Assembly (NCBI GenBank): GCA_905233865.1
Contig: CAJOGH010000044.1
Location: 1-15,724, forward strand
Length of the DNA: 15,724 nt
Origin: an uncultured Atopobiaceae bacterium
Lineage (GTDB): Bacteria > Actinomycetota > Coriobacteriia > Coriobacteriales > Atopobiaceae
Direction: 5' to 3'
Shown here: positions 6,604 through 14,301 of the stretch, in pieces
Layout of the letters: each line of letters opens with the position of its first letter
Position numbering within the stretch: position 1 is the stretch's first letter
Program-made: the position numbers and the translations under genes
Notes under the pieces: generated by a model
Seen by the model: only the letters and a program-made list of their open reading frames with translations
Told to the model about the DNA's origin: nothing
Database searches by the model: none

Positions 6604-6778
6604 CCTTCTCTTCGGATAACACAGCGACCTTGTAGTTTATACAAACGCGCCTGCTTGGTGGCCCAGCTTTGCGCGCGTACACAACTTTTGCACCAAATTG
6701 CCGATAAGAGCCATGCGCGTGGGGCCGCCTTGCGTGTCTAGCGCCTGAGCGTTCGGCACCAGATGCCTTCGGCGCAGA
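6604..6778. other. infA leader/upstream region, candidate -10 box
   Basis: This stretch lies between infA and the first repeat module and has no gene. On the minus strand a TATAAA hexamer at 6641-6636, about 42 bases before the GTG, is a possible -10 box, but no good -35 is seen at normal spacing. A GCGCC/GGCGC pair (6741-6745 and 6771-6775) could form a weak stem. A promoter is expected here because infA heads the cluster, but the sequence support is limited. Confidence 0.35.
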
Positions 6779-6785
6779 CGGCAGG

Positions 6786-6839
6786 CGTGCACTCAGGCCT
6801 GTTTTGTACAAAACTGCATGATTTCCGCCTCAGTGCACG
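6786..6839. repeat. 54-nt palindromic repeat, copy A
   Basis: The ends CGTGCACT and AGTGCACG pair perfectly (8 bp). After a C-C mismatch AGGC pairs with GCCT. The interior contains the perfect 14-bp palindrome GTTTTGTACAAAAC. It is identical to copy C at 14141-14194. Confidence 0.85.
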
Positions 6840-6862
6840 TCTTGGTGGCCGGACAAACAGCC

Positions 6863-6900
6863 CCTAGCAAGGAGGGCTAAACGGACTGCCCTCCTCTAGG
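6863..6900 (-). terminator. Terminator-like hairpin in module R1
   Basis: AGGAGGGC (6870-6877) pairs with GCCCTCCT (6888-6895) across a ten-base loop. After a two-base bulge, CCTAG (6863-6867) pairs with CTAGG (6896-6900), for 13 bp in all. On the minus strand it is followed by only a weak GTTTG tract, so termination is likely but not certain. Confidence 0.55.
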
Positions 6901-6925
6901 CTCTAATCGACAAGAGCATGGTGGG

Positions 6926-6979
6926 CGTGCACTCAGGCTGGTTTTGTGCAAACTTGCATGATTTCCGCCTCAGTGCACG
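6926..6979. repeat. 54-nt palindromic repeat, copy B
   Basis: The length and outer arms are the same as in copy A, with five base changes, all in the interior. It lies ten bases past the stop codon of the DUF5648 relic (minus strand), exactly as copy D does for the downstream surface gene. Confidence 0.8.
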
Positions 6980-6989
6980 CCTCGCTCCA

Positions 6990-7061
6990 CTAGACCCCGT
7001 ACCAGGCAATGCCCTCGTACGTCCAGCCGACAGCCTTGAGCACGTCGCGCTCGTAGGCGTT
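6990..7061 (-). pseudogene. Relic of a DUF5648-repeat surface-protein gene (last 23 codons)
   Basis: On the minus strand the 23 codons read NAYERDVLKAVGWTYEGIAWYGV followed by TAG, with an in-frame stop directly upstream (7062-7064) and no start. The first 17 residues match repeat 1 of the neighbouring surface protein (NAHERDVLKAAGWTYEG). The last six match the end of its repeat 3 (IAWYGV and stop). At DNA level the switch falls around the shared GCCCTCGT (7011-7018). It therefore looks like the remnant of a paralogue whose C-terminal repeats were fused by an internal deletion and whose upstream part has been lost or replaced. Similarity ends sharply at 7061, where A+T-richer sequence belonging to the giant gene's 3' flank begins. 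Confidence 0.8.
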
Positions 7062-7078
7062 CTATGTTCTCCTAACCT

Positions 7079-7108
7079 TATGGGCCAATGCATAAGCATT
7101 GGCCCATA
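7079..7108 (-). terminator. Hairpin downstream of the giant surface-protein gene
   Basis: TATGGGCCAATGC (7079-7091) and GCATTGGCCCATA (7096-7108) form a perfect 13-bp stem with a four-base loop, 44 bases past the stop codon of the 2282-residue gene. The sequence after the stem on the minus strand (AGGTTAGG) is not U-rich, so it may act as a terminator with help or as an mRNA 3' stabilising hairpin. Confidence 0.6.
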
Positions 7109-7152
7109 TAGCTACTCTCCCTATCTTATTGCTACAAATATACCTGGACGTA

Positions 7153-10100
7153 TTACTTGAGACCGTACCAACCTATGCCCTCGTGGACCCATCCAAGTGA
7201 GACAAGATTATCGCGCTCGCGTGAGTTCACGGTGTAGTTGTGCGTGCCCACGCGCGCGTTGGGGTTGTACTGGCGCCACAGTGGCACACCATTGTCACCC
7301 GCAGAGTTCCAACCTACGCCTTCGGAGGTCCAACCAGCTCTCACGAGCATGTCACGTTCTTGCGCACTCATCGTGTAATGGTGGTCGCCAACATAGGGGT
7401 TGTACAGACGGTAAACCGGAGCACCCTGCTTGGGAGCACGCCAGCCAACGCCCTCGTACTTCCAACCCTTAGAAATAAGGTTGCCACGTTCTACGGTCGA
7501 TGCGGTGTAGAAGTGCTCACCCGAGTTGGGGTTATACAAGCGATACATCTCTACGGCCTTTGGTGTTTCTGGTGCTTTCTGAGCGATGGTCGAGGCAAAG
7601 CCCTTCGGGCTAACGTCGTTATGGTTAGCGTCGCCCGTCACGCGGTAGAGCACGGCATAGGCACCTGGCTCGGTTGCAACAGGTACATCCGTCGACCAGT
7701 TAGTGCCATCAAGCGAGTACTCCATAGTTCCGCCCTCTGCTGAACCAGGCTGAACGAGTGCCTGAGAAGCACCGGTATAGGTGAGCTGTCCTACCGCTGG
7801 CGCAGTAAAGCTAACGTCAGCCTTGGCAATTACTACGTCCTCGAAGCCGATAACCGAGTCGTAACCAGATGCGATCACGCAGTAGTACACACGATACGTG
7901 CCGGCATCCGTAAAGGTTGGATTAACAAGGGTTCCTGCAATTTGCGCGGTGTCGGGAGTTAAGTCCCTCTCGGCGCTGTAGTACACCTTGGCACCCGCTG
8001 TCTCAGGCAAGGCAGTCACCGAAATCCCATGAGCCTGGCCGTCATAGGTGCCGGTATAACCTTCTGCAGAGACGGTAAGGTCGGCCTCGGTAATGGTGAG
8101 TTTGCCGGGGTTCCAGTAGATATCGTAGTTGCAGTTAGGCACAACATTCTCGTCGAAGTCGATCAATATGTCGTACTCGCCAACCTTTTGCTCGTAATCA
8201 CAATAGAGCGTGTAGACGAGATCATCGCCTTTGACGGGTACGTACACGAGTGACTTGAAAGGTTCAGGAACCGGTTGTCCAAGGGCAACTGTTACGTCAT
8301 CTACACCTATGAAAGCTGCAACCTTATGTATTGCTGCGATGCACGTTTCGGGGAACACTACCTCATAGTTCTGTGAGCCTATACCCGAAACAACAATACT
8401 GCTTTTATCGACAAGGACTTCCTTAGTGGTACCGGCATTTGCATCTGCAAATTGTCCGTTTACAACGCCTATCGTGACGTTGTCTCCCGGTAAGACCTGC
8501 GTTTCGTCAATGTAGGCAACACAGGTCGCGGAGGTTGTTCCGTCGTAATCCTTGTCCTCGGCAACGACCGTTGCATTGATGGGCTTAGGAACAACCGAGA
8601 AGTCCGCATAGTAGGTACCATCGTACAAGGTGCCTGAGGCTGCGACAACCGCACGTACGGTGTAGTTGCCCGCCTGAGTGGGCGCATCCGACGAATAGGT
8701 GGAGTCATCCGCTCCAGTAACCTTGTAGGAGAAGGTCACACCTGTTGTGATGGGGTTCTCGCCATCGCTGAATACTGGGGTCTTAGCTGGGCTGCCATAG
8801 GTCCAGCTCTCAAGGGTAACACCGGGCTCGAGCGCCTTGGCGATGGTTGCAATTATGGGAGTTGGAGCAACGTCCTTATGGTTGCTGTCGCCTATCACGC
8901 GGTAGAGCACAGCATAGGAACCTACTTCCGTCTTAGTAGGCGGTTCGGTTGACCATTCTACGCCGTCGAGCGAGTACTCAATGGTTCCGTCTTCGGTGCT
9001 ACCGGGTATGACAAGCGTTTGAGGCTCACCGTTATATCTGAGTCCTTCAGCTGCTTTTGGCGCAGTAACAACTGGGTCGGCCTTGTTAATTACCACGTCA
9101 CAAGAGCCAGCAAACTCTTGACCGTCAAACGAGACGACATAGTAGTACACGGTGTTGGTGCTCACGTCTGAAAACGTTGGGCTTGTTTCGGAAACCGCGT
9201 ACTTGTAATTATCGGCGGTAATCTCCTCCGAGCCGTAATAGACCTCTGCTAGCTTGAAATTCTCAATAGCAGTCTTGAGCTCGCTTTTAGCCCATACAAT
9301 CCACGCAGCCCATTCATCGTCCGTCCAATCGTCTTCGGGTACGACGACATCCAGGCCGGCGTATTGTGCCCACAAGGCTATGCCAAGCCAGTCCTCATGC
9401 GACAGGCGATCGATAGCAGACGGATCAAGTGAAGGAATCCCGGGATTCTTGACGTCTACTGTGATACCGTGCGGCTGTCCATCATAGGGACCATCAAAGC
9501 CCTTAGCGGTAACTTGAATGGGGGCTGTAACATAGAGGGTGCCGTCTGTGCATACGATTTCGTAGTTCTTATTTGCTTCCTTTTCTGGATCTGCTGTTGC
9601 GACGATTTCATAGGGTCCCGATACATCCATATCTGCATCGCAGCTAAGTTCGTACTCAATGTCCTCCCATAAAACTGGAGCATTAACATGAGCCGTTAAT
9701 TCGGGTAAAGATTCATGAACAGGCACGTATTGGTCTTCGGCAATAACCACAGCCCATGCCTTGTCTATTGTGGCGGTAGCAGAGGTCGGAATTGTCACAT
9801 CGTAGTTTTCCTCGCCTTCGCCAGAAAACACCACGGAGCTCGTATCCAACACAACTTGCTTATCCTCACCAGCATCCTTGTCGGTAAAGACGGCGGTGAC
9901 ACCACTGATGTCTATCGAGTCTCCTTCGATAAGATCCGAGCTATTCACACTGACATGTGGTGTTGCGCTGGTCAAACCGTCGTAGGTCTTGTCTTCGACA
10001 TATACAGATGCTTCAACGGGCTTTTTGGCAATCTTTACATCTTCAGAGCCTTTAACTGCCTCGTAATTAGTTGCAGCCACGTAGTAGTACACCGTATGTT

Positions 10101-13100
10101 CGCCGGCATTTCTGAATGCTGCGATGTCGTAATAGTCCAAATCATCAGCAGTGGTGCCATTAATCTGATAGTTCTGGTCGGTGAGCTCTGTGGTGGCATA
10201 GTACACCTTGGCGCCAATGTCTTCGGGCACACCGACAACCTTTATATCATGGTAAATACCATCGTATTCACCCTCATAGCCTGCGGACGAAATTCCTGTG
10301 AACAGCTTGCCCTGTACCGTAACTTGGACTTCCTTGCTCGTTGGAGCGTAGTGGTCAGTTCCAGCAACTGTCACAACGACCGTAGCAACGCCAACCTTCT
10401 TTGTTTGAATGGCGCCTGTGGTCTTATTAACCCTGATGACATCGTTCTCGCTCCACTCGCTATCGACGGTCGCAGGATCCGTGCCAGGCGTGGTAGGAGC
10501 AAATGGGTCATCTTCTGAGGCTGTGCTCTTTACGGCATAGCTAATCTCTCCGGTTGGGTTCGTCTCATCACCTGTTACCTGTGCATTTATGCCTTTGCCT
10601 TGGTCACCGTAGCGCAGTGTTACCTCGTCAGGTGTAATTGTTGGGCGCGGGAGTTTGTTGATTGTTACCGTAATGCTGGCATTCACAGCCTCGTGATTTG
10701 CATCAGCCGCAGCATTTACGTGAACGATTACGCTATTGGGGTTGGTGTCAAACGAAGTTGCGCCAGGAATCCTCAAAACGCTGCCTTCCATTACGATTCC
10801 CTTGGCGGCCAAAGATCCATCAGCATCGTCAAGTGCATAGGCAACATATTCTTGGGCGTTCTTAACATACGCTGACAAGTCAATCGTAGCAGGCTGATTA
10901 GATTCGTCGATAACAGCTGTATTCGCTACACTCGGTGTTGCTTTGGCGATGGTGTAGACCACATGTGCTGTCGCTTTATTGGTTCCTGCAGCTGCACTTT
11001 CATCGTCTTCTCCGTCAATCGTCAGTTCTGCCCAATAATGGCCAGCATCCGTGGGAATCTCGTACAGATTCGAGTCGTCTATCGCGCTTGCCTTCGAACC
11101 ATCTGGATTTGCAAGATAATAGGCTACTTTCGCGTCAGCAATATGGTTTTCGTCGCTCACCACAACCCCGGCGTCCTTGCCGTCTCCGTACACCTCGTGC
11201 GGCGGCTTGGTGAGTATTACCCGAGCCTCGTTATTATGCAATTCACAGCCTTCTCCGCCTGAACATTTTGCAATGATGGTATCTTCTGCGGTATTGGTTG
11301 TGCCAACACTGTACGTAAAGTTGTGCCTGTGTACCGATTCCACTCTTATGTGCTTGTATTCGGCATGCTCAAGCTTGGTGCCACCATACTCCTCAATATC
11401 CTCTGCTCCTGTGAGTACGAGCGTTCGGTAAGCGGTCTTCGACTCCTTCATTTCGCTATTGACATTCTCATTTTGCGTAATGTAAGAAACGCGCTGATAC
11501 TTGGTATCAGTGTCCTCGAGACGAACACCGCCCGCATTGGTCTCACTTGCTCTGACCATCTGTTTTACTGTTCCGTTCGCGGATCCGGCACCGGGATACA
11601 TGTCCACCGTGGCACCGGCAAAATGCACGAACCCCTTTGAATACCAATCGCGATGATCTTTATCGGTTGTACCAAGAGCGTTTAGGGTCTCTTTATTAGT
11701 TGTCAGCGACTTCGTTATGTCAGATGTGTATGCGGCTATCGTTCCGCCATTAAGCCAGATGTGACCCACGAAATAGCTCTCGTACGCAGCACCGCCTACC
11801 GAAGCCGATTGCGCGGTGCCTCCCGTCCCGATAGCAGGACCAGGATCGGCCTGTATGTTGTTGCTCGAGTTATCGATTGCACCTCCACGAGCTGTGATTC
11901 TGCCGCTATTGATAATGACGTCGACAGTTGTAATTTCGTCATGGAAACATGCACAACCCGAACCTATGCCAGGACCACCGTTGATGCCTCCCGTGGCATT
12001 GACAGTTGGCCCCCCTTGTCCAAGCACGCCAATTTCAATTCTTCCCGAAGCTCCCATGTATCCGCCGCCAATGCCTGCTGCAGACTTACCACCCGTTGTG
12101 GAGACCGAGGCATTTCCTTTTATCGTGACGCTCACCGGGTTGGCATAATACTGGTTGCCGTGCAAGTGGGACCATCTTCCCGAGCCTATGCCAGCCCCTC
12201 TGAGTCCACCCGTCGCATTTACCAGGCCGCCATTTATGTTAACGCTACCGCTTCGGCCACCATGGTCGCCACCACCGATGCCGGCTCCATATTCGCCTCC
12301 CTGCGCAGTGACGTTCCCGCCACTGATGTTGATTGTGCCAGCATCTGCTCCGTCTTCGCCGCTACCAATACCAGCGCCGAATTTACCGCCAATAGCCCTG
12401 ACTGCGCCTCCGTCAATCGTTATGTTTCCACCGGAAGCATCCTGACCACCGCCAATACCAGCAGCGTTTGCGCCTCCGTTGGCTCTCACATCACCGCCAG
12501 AGATTCGTACGTTAGCAGAACCGTCCTCTCCGCCACCGATGCCAGCTCCGTCGCCACCACCTGTAGCGTTCACTTGAGCGCCAGTAATCGTAACTTCGCC
12601 AGACTTCTTTTGTCCGCCACCAATACCAGCGCCACCGCCGTCTTTTACCGAGCCACCATTGGCGGTTATGATGCCGCCTTCTATTCTGATGTTCTTACCT
12701 TCACCAAGGTCACCACCACCAATGCCAGCCGCATCGGTACCACCTTGAGCCTTTTGAATGATTGTGCTGCCGCGGATGATAATATTCTCGCCATTGGCAT
12801 TGCTGCCGCCGCCGATGCCGGCGCCACCTTTAACCGAGAGCTTCGTGCCGCCGGTGGCATTGATAATACCGCTCGAAATGGTGATGTTCTTGCCCGCGGC
12901 CTTATCACCGCCGCCGATGCCAGCCGCGCCGCCGCCACCGTTAGAGTCTTGGGTATGTCCCGTGGCAGTTACGTTGCCGCCGGAGATGGTGATGCCGTTG
13001 CCTTCGCCTTCGTCACCACCGCCAATGCCGGCAGCAAAGACGCCGCCACTGGCGTTAACGGTGCCGCCTAGTATGTTAATCGTGCCGCTTGCGCCCTTGC

Positions 13101-14001
13101 CGCCGCCACCGATGCCGGCGCCGCCGTTGCTCGTCACCGAGCCACCCTTCGCGGTAACCGCGCCGTTATGGATAGTGATGTTACCGCCGTCTTTTTGAAA
13201 TCCGCCGCCGATGCCGGCGGCGTTCTTGCCACCGGTTGCCGTAATGTTGCCACCGACTATTTTGATATTGCCGCCGCGCGCATACATACCGCCGCCAATG
13301 CCAGCGCCCCAATAGCCTATCGCATTGATGCTGCCGCCCCATATCTCAATGTCGTTGTAGTCGCCACCGTAGCCGTTTGCACCATCTTTATTACTACCGC
13401 CGCCGATGCCGGCACCCTCATTGCCACCTTCGGCAAGGATGTAGCCGCCGTAAATCCTTACGACACCAGCACCCTTGTAGCCGCCACCGATACCAGCGCC
13501 GCCGTGGTTGCTATATGAACCGCCATGGACGTTTATGTCGCCACCATATATGTTAATGGTGCCGCTGTCCTGCTCTCTGTTACCACCAATAGCCGCAGTG
13601 TCGGCTTCTGATTTTGCTACTTTAAACTTACCCGTGTTGCTCCTCTGACCATATATGTTGAGCGTAGATCCGGGGGGAACATGGATGCCGTTTTTGAGGT
13701 GTACATCGCAGCCATCTTCGAGGATGATGTTGACCGTACCGCTAATAGTCGGCCTATCCTTATCACCCCAGTCATCTGTCATAACGTACCAACTACTGTT
13801 AAGGGTATAGTGGTCTGAATCTATGTCATCTAGGACTTCCGCATACGCAGTTCTCCACTGCCAACTTCCATCCCATACATAGTATCCTGCGGTTTTGTAA
13901 TCTCTCGCCCATGCATCCGCTGGCGCAAAAACCGCCATTGCCATTAAAGTCACAAACGTTGCAAGAACGATCTCCCCGAACAACCTCATACGTCCCCTCA
14001 T
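7153..14001 (-). CDS. Giant secreted surface protein: Gly-rich beta-helix repeats, MBG/YDG Ig-like modules, three DUF5648 repeats
   Basis: This 2282-residue protein starts at the ATG at 13999-14001, with a GGGAGG ribosome binding site seven bases upstream. Residues 1-32 form a signal peptide (basic start, hydrophobic core, cleavage after ADAWA). About residues 147-755 hold over twenty units of 25-30 residues with AGIGGG followed by a beta-strand and a GG-turn (GNITI.GG.V.ATGG), probably a right-handed beta-helix. About 1017-2140 is a chain of Ig-like modules. Three have a Y.G.YDG..H.I signature (near 1245, 1500 and 1985), two are YDG domains (DKTYDG and DKDYDG, near 1335 and 1815), and two carry YSLDG..WST (near 1665 and 2085). 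The C-terminus (about 2150-2282) has three Trp/Tyr-rich DUF5648-type repeats (YRLYNPNSGEHFYT..., GW..EGVGW). There is no LPXTG or C-terminal membrane helix, so wall attachment is perhaps through the DUF5648 repeats. Adhesion is likely but unproven. The gene is A+T-richer than its neighbours. Confidence 0.93.
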   Translation of the reverse strand: MRGRMRLFGEIVLATFVTLMAMAVFAPADAWARDYKTAGYYVWDGSWQWRTAYAEVLDDIDSDHYTLNSSWYVMTDDWGDKDRPTISGTVNIILEDGCDVHLKNGIHVPPGSTLNIYGQRSNTGKFKVAKSEADTAAIGGNREQDSGTINIYGGDINVHGGSYSNHGGAGIGGGYKGAGVVRIYGGYILAEGGNEGAGIGGGSNKDGANGYGGDYNDIEIWGGSINAIGYWGAGIGGGMYARGGNIKIVGGNITATGGKNAAGIGGGFQKDGGNITIHNGAVTAKGGSVTSNGGAGIGGGGKGASGTINILGGTVNASGGVFAAGIGGGDEGEGNGITISGGNVTATGHTQDSNGGGGAAGIGGGDKAAGKNITISSGIINATGGTKLSVKGGAGIGGGSNANGENIIIRGSTIIQKAQGGTDAAGIGGGDLGEGKNIRIEGGIITANGGSVKDGGGAGIGGGQKKSGEVTITGAQVNATGGGDGAGIGGGEDGSANVRISGGDVRANGGANAAGIGGGQDASGGNITIDGGAVRAIGGKFGAGIGSGEDGADAGTINISGGNVTAQGGEYGAGIGGGDHGGRSGSVNINGGLVNATGGLRGAGIGSGRWSHLHGNQYYANPVSVTIKGNASVSTTGGKSAAGIGGGYMGASGRIEIGVLGQGGPTVNATGGINGGPGIGSGCACFHDEITTVDVIINSGRITARGGAIDNSSNNIQADPGPAIGTGGTAQSASVGGAAYESYFVGHIWLNGGTIAAYTSDITKSLTTNKETLNALGTTDKDHRDWYSKGFVHFAGATVDMYPGAGSANGTVKQMVRASETNAGGVRLEDTDTKYQRVSYITQNENVNSEMKESKTAYRTLVLTGAEDIEEYGGTKLEHAEYKHIRVESVHRHNFTYSVGTTNTAEDTIIAKCSGGEGCELHNNEARVILTKPPHEVYGDGKDAGVVVSDENHIADAKVAYYLANPDGSKASAIDDSNLYEIPTDAGHYWAELTIDGEDDESAAAGTNKATAHVVYTIAKATPSVANTAVIDESNQPATIDLSAYVKNAQEYVAYALDDADGSLAAKGIVMEGSVLRIPGATSFDTNPNSVIVHVNAAADANHEAVNASITVTINKLPRPTITPDEVTLRYGDQGKGINAQVTGDETNPTGEISYAVKSTASEDDPFAPTTPGTDPATVDSEWSENDVIRVNKTTGAIQTKKVGVATVVVTVAGTDHYAPTSKEVQVTVQGKLFTGISSAGYEGEYDGIYHDIKVVGVPEDIGAKVYYATTELTDQNYQINGTTADDLDYYDIAAFRNAGEHTVYYYVAATNYEAVKGSEDVKIAKKPVEASVYVEDKTYDGLTSATPHVSVNSSDLIEGDSIDISGVTAVFTDKDAGEDKQVVLDTSSVVFSGEGEENYDVTIPTSATATIDKAWAVVIAEDQYVPVHESLPELTAHVNAPVLWEDIEYELSCDADMDVSGPYEIVATADPEKEANKNYEIVCTDGTLYVTAPIQVTAKGFDGPYDGQPHGITVDVKNPGIPSLDPSAIDRLSHEDWLGIALWAQYAGLDVVVPEDDWTDDEWAAWIVWAKSELKTAIENFKLAEVYYGSEEITADNYKYAVSETSPTFSDVSTNTVYYYVVSFDGQEFAGSCDVVINKADPVVTAPKAAEGLRYNGEPQTLVIPGSTEDGTIEYSLDGVEWSTEPPTKTEVGSYAVLYRVIGDSNHKDVAPTPIIATIAKALEPGVTLESWTYGSPAKTPVFSDGENPITTGVTFSYKVTGADDSTYSSDAPTQAGNYTVRAVVAASGTLYDGTYYADFSVVPKPINATVVAEDKDYDGTTSATCVAYIDETQVLPGDNVTIGVVNGQFADANAGTTKEVLVDKSSIVVSGIGSQNYEVVFPETCIAAIHKVAAFIGVDDVTVALGQPVPEPFKSLVYVPVKGDDLVYTLYCDYEQKVGEYDILIDFDENVVPNCNYDIYWNPGKLTITEADLTVSAEGYTGTYDGQAHGISVTALPETAGAKVYYSAERDLTPDTAQIAGTLVNPTFTDAGTYRVYYCVIASGYDSVIGFEDVVIAKADVSFTAPAVGQLTYTGASQALVQPGSAEGGTMEYSLDGTNWSTDVPVATEPGAYAVLYRVTGDANHNDVSPKGFASTIAQKAPETPKAVEMYRLYNPNSGEHFYTASTVERGNLISKGWKYEGVGWRAPKQGAPVYRLYNPYVGDHHYTMSAQERDMLVRAGWTSEGVGWNSAGDNGVPLWRQYNPNARVGTHNYTVNSRERDNLVSLGWVHEGIGWYGLK
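11740..13560 (-). repeat. DNA encoding tandem AGIGGG glycine-rich repeats
   Basis: This part of the giant gene encodes the GAGIGGG-type units, about 75-100 bases apart. The units share the Gly block and a hydrophobic strand but differ in the linkers, so they have diverged. The right part (13000-13500) uses more GCC/GGC codons than the left. The G+C-rich complement opens long false frames on the plus strand. Slippage or recombination here could change the repeat number. Confidence 0.75.
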
Positions 14002-14051
14002 GTGACTTCCTCCCTAACGCGATCTACTCAATCTGAAAGCCTAGTAGTAAA

Positions 14052-14057
14052 ATTATA
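14052..14057 (-). promoter_or_regulatory. Candidate -10 box of the giant surface-protein gene
   Basis: A perfect TATAAT on the minus strand lies 50 bases upstream of the start codon in an A+T-rich stretch (14040-14110). The -35 region has no clear TTGACA match. A GTCTT/AAGAC inverted pair lies upstream (about 14093-14108) and could be an operator. Confidence 0.5.
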
Positions 14058-14140
14058 ACTTGCCATCAGATACTTTTTAGGTGCTGTATTTAACAGTCTT
14101 CTTAAAAGACAACAATGCAGCTATACGTCGATGCGGCAGG

Positions 14141-14194
14141 CGTGCACTCAGGCCTGTTTTGTACAAAACTGCATGATTTCCGCCTCAGTGCACG
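14141..14194. repeat. 54-nt palindromic repeat, copy C
   Basis: Identical to copy A at all 54 positions. The outer arms CGTGCACT/AGTGCACG and the inner palindrome GTTTTGTACAAAAC are intact. Confidence 0.85.
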
Positions 14195-14217
14195 TCTTGG
14201 TGGCCGGACAAACAGCC

Positions 14218-14276
14218 CCTAGCAAGGAGGGCGGGCAGCCACATACCCGCAGGTAAACGGACTGCCCTCCTCTAGG
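14218..14276 (-). terminator. Terminator-like hairpin in module R2 with extended loop
   Basis: It has the same 13-bp arms as the R1 hairpin (CCTAG plus AGGAGGGC with GCCCTCCT plus CTAGG), but a 31-base loop that contains its own 5-bp stem. It lies about 90 bases downstream of the stop codon of the minus-strand surface gene. Confidence 0.5.
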
Positions 14277-14293
14277 CTCTTATCGACAAGAGC
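14276..14293. terminator. Small perfect hairpin next to the main R2 stem
   Basis: GCTCTT (14276-14281) pairs with AAGAGC (14288-14293) around a six-base loop. The R1 equivalent (6900-6916) has one base change (T to A) that shortens the stem by one pair. It is probably part of the 3' hairpin cluster and is weak on its own. Confidence 0.35.
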
Positions 14294-14301
14294 GCGGCAG
14301 G

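Larger units (their letters stand above)
6779..6989 (-). repeat. Repeat module R1 (left copy of a duplicated 3' module)
   Basis: The first 99 bases (6779-6877) are identical to 14134-14232, and the next 27 (6878-6904) are identical to 14254-14280. Between them the right copy has 21 extra bases. The remainder, including palindrome B and the ten bases before the stop codon, stays highly similar. Similarity stops abruptly to the left of 6779. Read on the minus strand, the module starts ten bases after a DUF5648-type stop codon and contains palindrome, small hairpin, large hairpin, palindrome. It acts as, or derives from, the 3' untranslated region of a surface-protein gene. Confidence 0.85.

Noticed and set aside
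6787..6866. Short peptide (VHSGLFCTKLHDFRLSARL...) common to the 54-nt repeats
   Set aside because: Changes between copies alter amino acids freely (L/W/R, K/N/E, H/Y) while the palindrome arms stay fixed. Start and ribosome binding site are missing in most copies. This looks structural, not coding.
11761..13071. 436-codon open frame on the plus strand, Thr/Ala/Ser-rich
   Set aside because: It lies wholly antisense to the glycine-rich repeats. Gly codons read backwards give stop-free Ala/Thr/Pro runs. It has no family resemblance and no convincing ribosome binding site.
12000..13560. CRISPR-like spaced repeats
   Set aside because: The spacing and similarity reflect in-frame AGIGGG protein repeats within one long coding sequence. 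The repeats are imperfect and the spacers are coding and related to each other.
7153..14001. Autotransporter or Pmp-type outer-membrane adhesin
   Set aside because: The glycine-rich repeats recall such proteins, but there is no C-terminal beta-barrel, and the context is a high-GC Gram-positive with DUF5648 repeats at the end.
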